From Apostichopus japonicus (Eukaryota > Echinodermata > Holothuroidea > Aspidochirotida > Stichopodidae): a stretch of 64,000 bases of DNA. The notes beneath the pieces were generated by a model. That model ran no database searches. It had not been told where the DNA came from and saw nothing but the letters and a program-made list of their open reading frames with translations. Positions 1-12,221 of the stretch are shown here, one piece after another. The stretch lies in assembly GCF_037975245.1 (NCBI RefSeq), contig NC_092562.1, positions 27,331,554 to 27,395,553 of the forward strand, given 5' to 3'. Both the position numbers and the translations under genes were made by a program. How positions within the stretch are numbered: the first letter of the stretch is position 1; each line of letters opens with the position of its first letter.

Positions 1-488
1 CATTTTTCAATGCATACTTGTCGATCTGTCCGATGCACACGTATACTCTATAGGTGTAATAATTTTAGTAATTGCTGGGGGACCCTCGGCCCGTCCCCTG
101 GCTATAGACCACATTGTCACCCCAACCGCGTCTTCACGCCTCGTGAAAAGTGGAAGCTGTGAGTGTGAGTACCGGTAAGCGTAACACAACTTTGTGTTAG
201 GCCAAAGACTTGCCTCATTTCAGCCAGTTCTCCAACATCCCCTTACTTAGTGGCGGAGCGTCCATATATACAGTCAGGGGGCGGATGCCCCCCCCCCCCC
301 TGAAGGACTCAAATGGACTGCTGGCGCCCTTTTCAGCTTTTCACTACTTTTTACTCATTATGGCTTTTGACTATTTTATTGCGCTCTCATATACCTATTG
401 ACATTTGTCATATTCTGTTGGTGTAATTTTCCGACAAAATGGCGACGACACCTATTTATTCTCCGTTTATCTGCAAATTAGCAAGGCC
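1..488. other. No gene seen
   Basis: Short ORFs only, without recognisable domains. A run of 13 C at 288-300 is typical of the G/C-run repeats scattered through the first 25 kb. Confidence 0.5.
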
Positions 489-583
489 CCGGAAAGGGTC
501 ATTTCCTGCAATCTAGGGAGTACATTTACTCAAAAATTTTCTGTACGCTCCGCGCCAACCGGTGGTGGCGCTCCGCTTAGATA
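489..583 (-). repeat. R1 interspersed repeat, partial copy
   Basis: This is a minus-strand copy of a family defined here as R1. Its hallmark is a conserved block of about 40 bp containing GCGGAGCGCCACCATCGG and, a few bases on, TTGGCGCGGAGCG, followed by about 60 bp with a CCAGATCGCTGGAAATG-like segment. Six further copies lie at 825, 13559, 19170, 23530, 24610 and 33720, in both orientations. Confidence 0.7.
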
Positions 584-824
584 GTGTCGAAAGCGTCCCT
601 ACAGATCATTCTTGCCCTCCCCCCTGACCAATACCCCTGGTTCCGCCACTGCCCTTACTACACTCAAAAACGTCTATGCGAGTACACTACGAGTAATAGC
701 TACTCTCTTAAAACACCATGGAATATACAAATTACAATGTTTTTACAGATTTTTACGTGCAATCTGAGAAATTGCAGACTTGAGACCTATATTTTAGGGC
801 TAGGTATTCGCAGCATAAAACACT

Positions 825-920
825 CGGGAAGTGCCGTTTCCGGCCATCTGGGGGTTTGAAAAAAACCCAAATTTTCTTGTACGCTCCGCGCCAACCGATG
901 GTGGCGCTCCGCTTAGATAG
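825..920 (-). repeat. R1 interspersed repeat
   Basis: Well-conserved minus-strand R1 copy. It reads GGGAAGTGCCGTTTCCGGCC, then the AAATTTTCTTGTACGCTCCG junction, then GGTGGCGCTCCGCTTAGATA. A C-run at 935-947 follows. It overlaps ORFs on both strands, which are therefore not taken as genes. Confidence 0.75.
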
Positions 921-2164
921 TCTCCACACATTAGCCCCCCCCCCCCCAATAATTTTTCCGTTCCGCCGCGCCTGATAGTTGATACAACTCCGAGGACGTT
1001 ATTTACATTTATATTGTTAATGTCATATTTGAATAATTGTTTTATCACAGAAAGTTATGAGTTGAGACAATCTATGAATTTTGCGGGAAGCTACCACAAC
1101 ATCTCTGATACTGAAAAGGACTTTAAATCTCACAGTATGTTTTGTTCTCTCCATATTGAGAGTTGATAATGTAAAATGTGCATTTATACCACAGTTATTT
1201 CTTCGTTGCAAACTTGCGTAAAGTTTTGCGGTCCCTTTGACCACGTGCTTCAAGTCATGATTCTGGTGCAACACTAATTCGTGTGCATAAACTACTGCAG
1301 TCATACATCGTCAAAAATAGTCATTGAAGTTTCGACATTGCGTAAAAATGTTATTTAAATACTATAATTTTCGTGGAGTTGGTTGTTTCCAAATACTGAA
1401 AAGCATCCAGGGTAAATGTTGGATCAGTTGCTCTATGGTTGGATGTAGTCTGCGCTTCGTGAGTAACAAGAGGGGCACAGTATTGAAGTACGTAGGCAAT
1501 ATGACTCACAGAACTAGTTTACTAAACCCGCCAAGCAAGTTCATTCGTAACACCAATCCAGTTCGGAGTTTCGATTTGCGAAAGGGATTGTGTTGTAAAT
1601 GGAATATACACAAACCTCGCTCAGCATTGTTAAGAATTTTAGACCAAAAAACCCGCTAACATGTTATGCAAGAAACGAATCATCCAAGATACACTCGAGT
1701 TTTGACTAAGGCTATGTGTTGTAGGTAAGGTGATATGATCTTTTCTCCACACATTTTCAGGATATGCGCATGTGCAGTTGAAACTCCGAAGTTTGAACAG
1801 GCCTAATACAAATTGCGTGGAATTTAGCGAGATATGCACACTACATTTGCGGGGATATTTGAAGAGTTGGGGTAGCTGGTGAAATCGCTGCAGGTCAAAG
1901 CATCGAGGTACTATATACGGAGTTGGAGAGGAGGAAAGAGTGGCAGGGCAGGCGAAATGAAGGTCGGACGGCCGCCCTTGTAAAACAGAGAAGCTAGGGC
2001 ACTGGATGGCATCCGCCATATATATATTGTGTAGAGAATTCACAAAGTACAGGCAGTGATAAGATCGCATCTTCTCAACTGTAAACACTAGTAAAAGTAT
2101 AGGTCATATAATAAACGCAATTGGTGTTCGATCGGGACGAAAACATTTGTCTTTAGTAATATTA
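921..2164. other. No supported gene; two unassigned ORFs
   Basis: Open frames of 111 codons (1324-1659, plus) and 149 codons (1639-2088, minus) occur here. Neither shows a recognisable domain, repeat pattern or splice context, and they overlap end to end on opposite strands. I see nothing else. Confidence 0.4.
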
Positions 2165-2425
2165 CTGTCATTCGTTTTACTTGATTGCCGACATTCCCCA
2201 CAACATATCCAGACATCATATAATGGTTCAATAATTCAATTTTAAGTACAGTATTTTATGCTGGCATTTTGTCTCGACACTCGTTTTACTTGATTACCGA
2301 CATTCCCAGATTATCTCTACACATTGTTGGAGGGGCTCAATGAAATCAGTTTAAAAATGCAGTATTTTTATGCTGGTACTTTGTCTAGACACTCGACGTT
2401 GTACTTGATTTCCGACATTCACAGC
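2165..2425. repeat. Tandem repeat, about 111 bp unit, 2+ copies
   Basis: The segment TTTTACTTGATTGCCGACAT recurs with few changes at about 2173, 2283 and 2397. The sequence between (ATGCTGGCATTTTGTCTCGA, then ATGCTGGTACTTTGTCTAGA) is also repeated. This is a short diverged tandem array with no coding signal. Confidence 0.7.
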
Positions 2426-3324
2426 GTATATGCATAGCCTATAAGTATAACATTATAACATTTTAAAAGTTGTTTACCGTGCAGCCTCCTATTCGTATGA
2501 GTTGTACTAACGCACATGTTATCTGATAGGCTGGCTGTGGGAGATACGGTAGCTTATAAAACAAGGTTTCCACAAGTTTGCGTTTGGTGACTCCAAATGG
2601 ACTTGGACCTCCAAGACCCCTATTGTTTTTGGTGCAGGTGTGTATAGCCACGTACAATAGACTGACCTGTGTTTATTTAATGTATCAAAATGGTGGTTCG
2701 GGCCATTTCTATAGTAACAGCTAGTTCTGCTTATACTAACACCTTTCTAGTGTACTGAAGTCATCGAAACCTCAATGCATTTTGCATTCTGGTTTACATT
2801 ACGCGGTTGAGCAATTTTGAACAGCGCCGATAGCAACAACGTAAGTTTAGGCAATGACGTATGTTTAGACAACGGAAGTTAAAATAACAACGTGAGTTTG
2901 AGCAACAACGTGGTAAAACAGCAGCAACAACTTTAGTTTAGACTGCAACAAACTTAGTTTAGACAACGAAATATGGTTGCCCTTTTCGCGTTCCATACTG
3001 AAGCACTCCTTGCCAAAATTTTGGCTGGCTGCCTACATACCTCAAGCTCAAAGACTTCTAAGAATCGGCAAGTGCTATAGGGCTCTCATGCTTACAGTTC
3101 AACAGTTAATAACAACTCCCAGTCCTGCTTTAATTCCACTAACAGCCTCTGCAGAGCTTAACCACAAATGCCAACAAACACTGCAGAAACTGGGAGACAA
3201 ATTAAAGGAGCTTTGGCAAAAGGTGAAGGCTCAGATTTTTTTAAACAATGGGGATTCATTGTAATTAATTAACTTTTGACCAAAAATTATTAGGCATCAT
3301 CTTATTCATACACAATCCAACAAT
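2426..3324. other. No supported gene; degenerate ACAACG repeats and one unassigned ORF
   Basis: At 2830-2975 short units resembling CAACGTAAGTTTAGGCAA and CAACTTTAGTTTAGACTG recur as a degenerate tandem array. An open frame of about 95 codons follows (2977-3264, plus, no ATG at its start in that frame). It shows no domain I recognise and may be part of a repeat. Nothing else stands out. Confidence 0.4.
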
Positions 3325-3880
3325 CATCAGTTCAACTTTGAATATGATCCATCAAAATCTTGAGGAGATTGAGATATTTGAAAATATTACAAAGAATGAC
3401 CCCTGATGACCCCCTAAATGACATTTGACCTCAATTTTCCGAACACCCCTCATAACCCTCATCCCGAGGAACGTTGTGACCAAGTTTCATTATAACTGGC
3501 CATACACTGTACGAACAGGAGCAATTTGAAAATATAGGGCGGCGGCCCGGGCCACAAAAGACCCCTAGTTGATCTTTGATCTCAAATTCATGAACACCCT
3601 GAAGGTAAAACTTCCATAGTACTATCGTGACAAACCCTCAACATTGTACCATGGAATCTGTAGGAGAAGAAGCATTTTGCGTATTTCCACAAAATGGCCC
3701 ATTACGGCCCCCAGGTGACCATTGACCCCAATGTCGGACCATCTCTGATGGCCCTATACCCAATGGTCCTTGTGTCCAAGTTTCATGAAATTCCATTAAA
3801 TACTGTGTGAGTGGGAGCGGTTTTACCAATTGTTGACGGATAGAGTGATAGACGCCGCACTGTAACAATAGCTCACACCA
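3325..3880. repeat. Degenerate interspersed repeat with TGACC and CCAAGTTTCAT motifs
   Basis: Short phrases recur with divergence: GACCAAGTTTCATTATAACT at about 3478 and GTCCAAGTTTCATGAAATTC at about 3774, each preceded by TGACCCC or TTGACC strings. A weaker relative lies near 6815 (AATGACCATTGACCTCAA). The pattern suggests an old non-coding interspersed element with internal duplication. The minus-strand ORF at 3638-3868 is inside it and is rejected as a gene. Confidence 0.5.
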
Positions 3881-3893
3881 GCATGCTGGTATG

Positions 3894-4225
3894 AGCTAAA
3901 AATGGAGTTGTCGGTGTAAGGGGTAGGGTGAGGCGCACGTCCCCTCTGTAATCTTCGATCTGTCACTGGCTACCCTGTGTATATAATAGGGATCAGCGCT
4001 GTAATTATGACTGTTCCTCTTTCTCTTCCCGAGGTCTTGGCGTTTATCTTCAACTTCCTCCTTTTCTCCTTTTTCTCTCTTTCTTCTTTTTCTTTTCCCT
4101 TCCTTCCTCTCCTTTTCTTTTTTCTCCCTCTTTTTCCCTTTTTTCTTCTCTTTTTTACTCTCCTCTTTTCCTTACCCGGGGGCGCGCCCCCCAGACGCCC
4201 CCCCCCCCCCTGGATACGCGCCTGG
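3894..4225 (+). repeat. R3 repeat with polypyrimidine tract (copy 1)
   Basis: Nearly the same sequence as 24990-25305. It begins AAAAATGGAGTTGTCGGTGT, runs through a TC-rich tract of about 150 bp, and ends in CCCGGGGGCGCGCC and CCTGGATACGCGCCTG. The last 16 bases are the complement of the start of the element at 7051 (CAGGCGCGTATCCAGG), so R3 ends are inverted-repeat-like. Protein-like ORFs in the TC tract (F, S, L, P rich) are low-complexity artefacts. Confidence 0.8.
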
Positions 4226-4339
4226 TAACTATTAATTTACTATTTGTTATAGTGACACTTTTCTGTATTATTTATCTCCGAACAATTCAGGCTTATTGCG
4301 GCTTACCATTTTCAAGTTTTCTTCTGAGTAATTTTACTT

Positions 4340-4545
4340 TATGATTTGTTATGTTATGTTAGTTTTTGTATAGCGCTTTATATGGCACAGCCATCTCATA
4401 GCACTTTGAATCCCTGGTCATCAGGCTGGCTGCTGAGAATCCAGCGCACACAGCTTAGTTACCTCACAGGTACCCATTTATACACCTGAATGGATAGGGG
4501 CAGTCGAGATAAAAGTGCCTTGCCCAAGGACACAACATAACAGGA
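4340..4545 (+). repeat. Interspersed repeat with TGCCTTGCCCAAGGACACAA motif
   Basis: The segment contains TATAGCGCTTTATATGGCAC, a central tract with CAGGCTGGCTGCTGAGAATC, and GTGCCTTGCCCAAGGACACA. From memory this combination resembles widespread SINE or LINE tails of marine invertebrates. Only this copy is in the window, so the call rests on recognition rather than on internal comparison. Confidence 0.45.
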
Positions 4546-5227
4546 TTATATATAAAACAAAAGCATTAGCCACTCGGACTCCACGCTTCTCTTGTTTTGC
4601 TTATTCTAAGCTATTTTTTCCTGTAAGTGCACGCCATTTTAGGATGGGAGGAGCAGAAGGGAGGGGCGGGGCAAGCACAACCACGGTCCACCCCTCTAGT
4701 TTAGTGTGCATGATCATCACCCATACCCCCATGCATTGTTTCATGGACCGCTGGGCTATCATAGTCAAACCCGGTTACGGTGTAGCCCGTTACACCAACA
4801 GAATTGCCTGTAAGGTTTCATAATAGTATGTACGATTGTATGAAACATAAGTAAAGAAAGAGGCTTGAGACCACGACGTCAGTACCATTTGAAAAAAACC
4901 TATTCTCTGGTTATTCTGTTTGCAAAAAGAATGATGATAATCTAAGAAATCAATTTAATTTTCCCTAGTTATAATAACGTTTCATATCAGAATAATAATC
5001 TGATATATCAGAAAAATAATCTGATATACCAGATTAAGAAAATTGTCTTTCATGGCCCTAATGGGCTTTCGTACTACGTAGTTCACCAGCTAAAGGTCCG
5101 CTTGGTTAACGGGCTCCTGGAGGGGGGGGGGGGCTGGGGCGTATTCTGGTTTAGTTCGGGTAGTAACTTGGGTGAGGAATCTGTGCTGGTGTATTTGTGC
5201 GGGTAGAGTTTTCCCGGAGGTAATTGC
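4546..5227. other. No gene seen; small inverted repeats and a G-run
   Basis: At about 4985-5035 the string CTGATATATCAG and relatives recur as short inverted repeats. A run of 12 G lies at about 5120-5131. No coding evidence. Confidence 0.4.
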
Positions 5228-5512
5228 TGGGGGTGGGGTTAATTGTCCTCGGGGGTATTTGTCCTCGTTGATGTATGTCCGGGGGTAGTTGTCCTGGGGG
5301 TAGTTGTCTGGGGGGTACTTATCCTCGGGGGTATTTGTCCTCGGTGGTGTATGTCCGGGGGGTATTTGTCCGGGGGGTAGTTGTCCTGGGAGGTATTCGT
5401 CCTCGGGGGTTTTTGTCCGGGGGGTGATTGTCCGGGGGGTACTTGTCCCGGGGGTATGAGTCCGGGGGGTATATGTCCGGGGGGTATTTGTCCGGGGGGT
5501 ATTTGTCCGGCA
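5228..5512. repeat. G-rich minisatellite, 15 bp unit
   Basis: About 18 diverged copies of a 15 bp unit, best seen as GTCCGGGGGGTATTT. Because 15 is a multiple of three, several frames stay open on both strands and give Pro- or Gly-rich repeats such as PPGQI, PPDKY and PGGIC. Three competing repetitive frames, with no initiating or splice context, point to a minisatellite and not a collagen-like gene. Confidence 0.85.
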
Positions 5513-5579
5513 ACCAAAAAATCACAGGAAATTTGGAAACGCATCATTGACTGCTTTCAGCATGAAACTTCTTTGTAAC

Positions 5580-7050
5580 GGGAGTGTTTTTAACCTTCTA
5601 CTTTGCGGTTGATTGTTATCATTTATTTGTTTTGAAACAAATCCAATCATCTATACAAAGGTTGGTTCTTTTGAAAGTTGCGTTTTTTAAAAGAAAGATA
5701 TTATTCCAAAAAGTACGAAAACATGTTATTGGAAACCTGCTCAAATACCGAATCCTGTGTCGTTGTACTCTTGTTTACACAATTCACACGTTGACACTGA
5801 GGGTTATATCTACGATTTGTGCAAACAGATGAATTTTTTTTTTTCAACTCCCTGGTTTAAAGTTGCAGGTAAAACGGCATGTCTATTAAGTGTTTATATG
5901 AATGAGGAATTGTTATAACGGAACGCCATTACTCTTTTAGAGATGGGTAACCATTTCTTTAAAAGTTTCCTAGCTTCCAAAATTGTTATTATTTTGAATT
6001 CATGATACATGAACTCATACTTTCATTTGTGGCTTCATCATCTGTTACTAACAATGTGTTCAAATTTGTTGTATGACAGTATTCTTGTGTTTAAGTGTTC
6101 CTACCTGGTAAGTTGCATCACATGATTTAAAAATCAAAAAAAAAACACCTACGGTTAAAGTTTACCGTTAATCAATGAATCACAGGTAGGGATGAGTCTG
6201 TTGTTTAAAGCTTTATTGCCCTACACAACAAACAATAACAACACCACTGAACTGAACAATGTGGCAACAAACACGTATTTAATGTAGATCCCACCCGTAC
6301 AGTATACCCACAAAGAAATGTGTAATATACACGTTTATAGTACTCGAGTCCAGTTTTCTGCACTCGGACTTTAGACCAATTCCAATGTGGTATATCATCT
6401 TGCTTGGCAGTTCTCTCATTTCTGAAGTTTACTCTTTGAGTGTCCAGAATGTGCACTTATGTAAGGAGTCAATGCAGTCTTACACATTCAGCCACACATA
6501 CAATGAATATCTTCTTGTTTAAAGCAAATCATATGAAGCCAATGCTTTGATTGGTTGCTGATTTTCGTCATATGGTAGATTCTTTGGCATAAACGATAGT
6601 GGCTTTGTAATTTATATAGAGACTGTGTGTATACGTTAATTCTCACAATATAACTCCATTTTAATTAGAAGCTTTCATTGTTCAAAGCTGTTTCAAAGTT
6701 ATGGTTACAAAGATAAAACGGTGATCATTAGATGTCATTTTGATCTTAGTTATACAGTGAAAAGCAGTGTGATGTGACAAACAATAATTCACAATGACAC
6801 AGGCTGTCCTGAAATGACCATTGACCTCAACAACAGGCTTCTTGTACTAAATGTGATACATCAAAATACTAAATATGACATCTGTCCTTTTTAAAATATT
6901 GTGATAAAAAAAGGTTACCACAATTTGAACCCTCAAACGAATATAGGACCTCCGCCCACAACATAAGGCTCAATATCACAATATTGGGACTACAAGCCCC
7001 CTTCATCATCTACATGGCTGGATGGTGAATGCCAGCTGAACATACAATCT
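5580..7050. other. No supported gene
   Basis: AT-rich sequence with short chance ORFs only (5584-5832 plus, 6205-6456 minus). A weak relative of the 3.3-3.9 kb repeat lies near 6800-6990. Confidence 0.4.
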
Positions 7051-7307
7051 CAGGCGCGTATCCAGGGAGAGGCGTGCGCCCCCCGGGTAAGAAAAAGAGG
7101 AGAGAAAAAGAAAAGAGAAGAAAGGGAAAGAAGAGGAGGAAGGAGAGGAAGGAAGGGAAGGAAGGGAAAAGAAAAAGAAAAAAGAGAGGAAAAGTAGAAA
7201 GGGAGAAAACGAGGGAGCAGAAGAAAAACGCCAAGACATCGCTACTGAGATGGTGGCGCGATAGTATTTTGCGCCCCCCGGGTTAGAAAATCCTGGATAA
7301 GCCCCTG
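7051..7307 (-). mobile_element. R3-type MITE with polypurine core
   Basis: The segment starts CAGGCGCGTATCCAGG and ends CCTGGATAAGCCCCTG, imperfect inverted ends of 16 bp. Between them lie CCCCGGGTAAG, a long GA-rich tract (complement of the TC tract of the 3.9 and 25 kb copies) and a second CCCCCGGGTTAG. No clear target duplication flanks it. The lysine/arginine-rich ORF here is low complexity, not a gene. Confidence 0.65.
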
Positions 7308-7346
7308 ATAACGAAGTCTAAACTACGTGAAAGAGTATATAGGCTA

Positions 7347-7615
7347 CACTGAAAAAATAAACTAGTCAATATTGCAACGGACTAACGTTAAATTAGTCTG
7401 TAACGTTAGTCAATGCACACGAACTAGCAAAAATCTTTGTTTCATCACTGCTTCTTAGTCAGTTTACACTGACTAAGGAATATTTAATCGCAGCTTAGTC
7501 GGTGGCGACGGACGAAGGTATTTTAACCGATGGACTAAGAACGATACGGACACCCGATTTACGCCATAGTCGTAGATTAGTCGGTGTCGACGGACTAATG
7601 TATTTTAACTCAATT
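7347..7615. repeat. Left subterminal repeat array of element A
   Basis: Repeated short motifs GACTAA, TTAGTC and TTAGTCGGTG(T/G)CGACGGAC appear in both orientations over about 270 bp. Examples lie at about 7494, 7577 and 7590. Subterminal arrays of this type serve as transposase-binding sites in CACTA elements; that role here is inferred. Confidence 0.75.
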
Positions 7616-9234
7616 CGATTCAATTCAATTTCGAAACTTGGCCGAGAGGCAACGGCAGCTTGCTGGGCTTGGCATAGTTTCATACGATCACTCTAAGCAA
7701 CTTTCAACCGTAAATCACCCAAGAAGGTCTTTAGAGGAATGGAGGTATTAACTGCCATCATCGGCCTACCTGTTATTCCTTTAACTTGAAGGTAAAATTA
7801 AAGTTAATTGTTAAGCCACTGGCACTAGTAGTAGTATTGTATTATGGTTAGTGTTACTGGCGTTTCGCAATACACAAGTGCAATGACAGTGAGTAGCCTA
7901 TAGGCTTCTACTGGGTACTGCAGTACATTCTCAACACCAAAGTGTGCATTCTAAACACCAATTAACAATGTGTTATGTGTGTATTGGGCTAGATTGAACA
8001 GTGGCACATAATCTTCTAATTTATGCTGGGACTATAAGTCTCAATAGTTTATTTGAAGTCTACACTCATTTGGTAAAGATTTCCTGTAATTTCCCATGTG
8101 AATCTAAATGGGTAGGCTATGTGATATTCAATAAGCAAGGCTAGACCTTCAAACTTACAGTCACAGTAGGCTGAACAAATTATGTTGGCTAGTCACCGGT
8201 ATAATATATTGCGAGCAGTCAGGATGCACGCTTCAATTCTATTTAACCTTTTCATTTATCATTTCTTAGTATTTAATTTCCGGTCACGCCCAGGAAACAA
8301 TTACGATATTCCTTCACGGTCGATTTGTTTACTGTAAGAAGTATTAACCGTTTTTTCTCAGGAAAGCTTGATAGTCTGAAGTTATTATAACGTGTGCTTT
8401 TAGTATACTGCCGAAAGAGTAAGTTGTTGTATTTGTATTGATATTTTATGTAGAAGTAACGGAAAATTTAGTATGTTTAGTTTGGTCTAATTGCACGTTT
8501 TTTTCTGTCCAATGTACAGTAGTGCAGGGTTCACTTGCGCGAATTCAAATTATTCTGTTTATGTACAGTATATGTATATGCATCGATTCGTAGATTATGA
8601 GTTTTTTTTTAACATTTATTTGTAATTAAAGCATATCTGTTTAGTAGCAAAGTTTAAAGGTTAAGATTAATTAGTTTTCTCATTTTTTGTTTGATCCCAG
8701 ATTGAATGAAACTCATTGACGTAAATAATAGATCAGATCATACAGTTTAACGCAGTTGCTAAAACTCTGGGTATTCTCTAGTCTTCGCCGGTCCATTATA
8801 TACTTTAGTACTACTAGTAAGACTAAATCAAAACGACCGAAAAACTTAGTGTAACAAAGTACTGATTCTTCTCTAGCCTAGGTCTAAACAGGCTTGTTAT
8901 GTGAGCAAGCAAAATAACAACTAAAAACGATTAGCCCTATAAATAAGTTGGCTTAGTGCATTTGTGTTTCTAAAATTTTATATTGTTAAAGATCATAAAA
9001 ACAAACAAAGATTTAGCCCATGCTTTATTATCTCTGTATTCTGGGCATTTGATTCTGGTTGCAATTGTGATGACACTCTCGTTCAAATGTTCAGCTTTAT
9101 ACAGTCTGCTTCAAACTTTGGGATTGTTTTTTGAGACTATAGTGGAAGCAAATCTCACATAACTTTATGGTGACAACTTTATATATTTTTTTTTTTTTTC
9201 AAATGATGAATACTTTGCTGTTTCTTTATTCCAG

Positions 9235-9449
9235 GAAGAATTGAAAAGCAAAATATCCAAGTCAAGGGTGAGGTTTCCTGTGATGTACGACACCAGTGTG
9301 GAAGCAACAATGGAAGAGGAGAACTGTGTTATATATGGCTTAAAGACATGTTTTAAGATGATATATTGGTACCCTTCGCAGAACAAAAGAGTTTATCCGA
9401 GAGTCCAAAAAGCAAAGGAACAAGTACCATAGAGACAAAAGATGGAAGA
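9235..9449 (+). pseudogene. BEN-gene upstream exon, decayed (element A)
   Basis: A pyrimidine tract and CCAG precede the exon, and it ends GATGGAAGA|GTGAGT. Its frame gives a Ser/Lys-rich linker (KSLSESPKSKGTSTIETKDG) that joins in phase 0 to the BEN exon at 12222. The matching exon at 41162-41345 has a similar linker and an identical donor. Upstream in the same frame lies a TAA stop (after WLKDMF) that is also present in the other copy. It is part of a transposon-borne gene that no longer encodes a full protein. Confidence 0.6.
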
Positions 9450-9584
9450 GTGAGTTTAACTATTGTACCCAACTGTTTAATGATATTAAAGATACTTTTC
9501 ATAACCTGTTTTTTAAAAAAAAAACAGTCTGGTATATCATTTACGTGCAAGCTTCATAAGTTTGGTCAAAGTTTTACTGATCTG

Positions 9585-11969
9585 TAGAGCGGGAGTCCAG
9601 AGGGTTTGGTTAGCTGGGAAGGTAACCAATTGCCTGGTACATCACAATGTTCACAATGCATTCCTGTATATGAAACCAGTCGACTGGCAACCGACTGTGG
9701 TGGGTGTGGCTGGGAGAGCAATTTTAAAGTCACCTAATAGCTAACCTAGATCAGCTTTCATGGTAACCACATCAAAGTAAGAACAATGTGTCAGGTATGG
9801 CCCCAAGAACAACAAATGGCCATAACCACTTGAAACCTACTGGAAAATGTTGGTTAGGACTTCAGATACAAGGGATGGGCATTGCCAGTAATTTTTATTG
9901 GTGGGGTACCCCTGCCAGTAGACCCCCAAAATGCTCATCCCCACATTGACCTAGGTCAGCTCATAAGGTAACCAGTTGAAACCTACTGGAAAATGATAGG
10001 TATCACTTCATGTAAGTGATGGGCATTTCCAGTAATTTATATTGGTGGGGTACCTCTGCCAGTAGACCCCCAAAATGCCCATCCCCTCATTGACCTAGGT
10101 GAGCTCATGATTTGACCAGTTGAAACCTACTGGAAAATGATAGGTATCACTTCATATGTAAGGATGGGCATTTCCAGTATTTTATATTGGTGGGCCACCA
10201 CTGCCAGAGTCTGCCCCCCCCCCTTATTAACATAGGTGAGCTAATGGTGTGATCAATTGAAAACTACTGGAAAAGAAACCAAGTTTCAGGTCATAGGTCG
10301 TAGATTAATGTTTTATGGTTTTTCACAAAAAATGTCCCCATGCTGAAAGAAATTGGTTTGGCAACAAAAATCACAAACAGTGAATCATTCACCAGATTAA
10401 CATATTTTTCCTTGACACCTGGAAACAGGCTGGTGCCACTGGCATGGACCACATGTTTCAATCAGACAATCACCTTGGCATAAGTAAAGCTACGGTAACT
10501 TGAACGGACTACTTCAGAACAGCTGAATGAAATGAACGTTGACTGTCAAGAACACACTTCCTGAATAACCACACAGGTTGTAATCAGTCATTTGAGGCCA
10601 CCTATGAGTGGTTACACTGTATCTGGGGTGTTTATGGGAGTCTTTGGGTGTGAGCTATAATATAATGTTAGACAGTGTTTGGAGATGTTGGGAAAATGGA
10701 CAGGGGTACCACACCAGTGGAAATAACTGAAAATTACTCTCCTTAAATCTGGAGTCCTAACTATCATTTTCCAGTAGTTTTCAATTGGTCACACCAAAGC
10801 CCACCTAGTTTAAGGGGGGTGGGGCGGACTCTAGCAGTGGTGGCCCACCAATATAAATTACTGGAAATGCCCATTCCTTACATATGAAGTGATACCTATC
10901 ATTTTCCAGTAGGTTTCAACTGGTTAAATCATGAGCTGACCTAGATCAATGACGGGAGGGGCATTTTGGGGGTCTACTGGCAGGGGTACCGCACTAATAT
11001 AAATTACTGGAAATGCCCATCCCTTACATATAGAGTCCTGCCAATCACTTTCCAATAGTTTTCAACTGGATACTTCATGAGCTGACCTAGGTCAATGAGG
11101 GAAGGGGGTATTTGGGGGTCTACTGGCAGGGGTACCCCACTAATAGAAATTACTGGAAGTGCCCATCCCTTACATATAGAATCCTGTCAATCATTTTCCA
11201 GTAGTTTTCAACTGGTTAAATCATGAGCTGACCTACATCAATGAGGGGGGGGGGGGGGAATTTGGGGGTCTACTCCACTAATATAAATTACTGGAAATGC
11301 CCATCCCTTACATATAGAGTCCTGCCAATCATTTTACAGTAGTTTTCAACTGGTTACCTCATGAGCTCATCTAGGTCAATGGGGGATGGGCATTTTGGGG
11401 TCTACTGGCAGGGTTACCCCACCAATATAAATGACTGGAAATGCCCATCCCTTACATATAAAGTGATACCTATCATTTTCCAGTAATTTTTCAACTGGTT
11501 ATCTCATGAGCTGACCTAGGTCAATGAGGGAATGGGCAATTTGGGGGTCTACTGGCAGGTACTCCACTAATATAAATTACTGGAAATGCCCATCAGTTTT
11601 ATCTGAAGTCCTAACCAACATTTTCCTGTAGGTTTCAAGTGGTTACCTCATGAGCTGACCTAGGTCAGCCGTGAGGGGTCAATTAATAGATCACTGGCAG
11701 GGGTACCCCACCACCAATAATTACTGGCAATGGCCATTTATTGCTCTTGGGGCCATACCTGACACATTGTACTTACTTTGATGTGGTTACCATGAAAACT
11801 GATTTAGGTTAGCTATCAGGTGACTTTAAAATTGCTCTCCCAGCCACACCCACCACAGCCGGTTTGCCAGTCGTCTGGTTTGATATACAGGAAAGCACTG
11901 TGAACATTGTGATGTACAAGGCAATTGGTTACCTTCCCAGCTAACCAAACCCTCTGGGCTCCCGGTCTA
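9585..11969. mobile_element. Nested foldback-like element with long inverted arms
   Basis: The ends are long inverted repeats of about 250 bp, roughly 90% alike by eye, starting TAGAGCGGGAGTCCAGAGGG on the left and (complement) TAGACCGGGAGCCCAGAGGG on the right. Inside the arms are repeated units of about 125 bp with GGGGTACC(C/T)CTGCCAGTAG and CAGTTGAAACCTACTGGAAA. They run forward at 9840-10260 and inverted at 10740-11700. CTG and TTG flank the element, and the sibling core at 41493-41504 shows the uninterrupted site, so a 3-bp target duplication is likely. No transposase was seen. ORFs in the arms are mirror shadows of each other. Confidence 0.8.
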
Positions 11970-12221
11970 TTGGGATCATTATTAACATGATTAACATGAT
12001 TATTAAGCTTTGAAAAATAACTTGGTGTTATGCTGTGCAAAGCTAATAATTATTTGGTAAAGCTGCTATTCCTGGCTTATAATTTGAGGGACCTAGATTT
12101 AAATGTATACCTCCCAATATGTTATAAAATTTTAATGTAAATGTATGTTTATGATAATGTGAGTTATCATGTGCTATATCAGTATCTGTGCTTACACGTA
12201 TATCATATTTTCTGTTCACAG

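Noticed and set aside
1639-2088. 149-codon minus-strand ORF
   Set aside because: No domain, no repeat pattern, and it overlaps an unrelated plus-strand ORF end to end. Possible by chance at this length.
9562-9744. ORF shared with 11816-12040 (VWLAGKVTNCLVHHN)
   Set aside because: The identical peptides come from the two inverted arms of the nested element, not from two genes.
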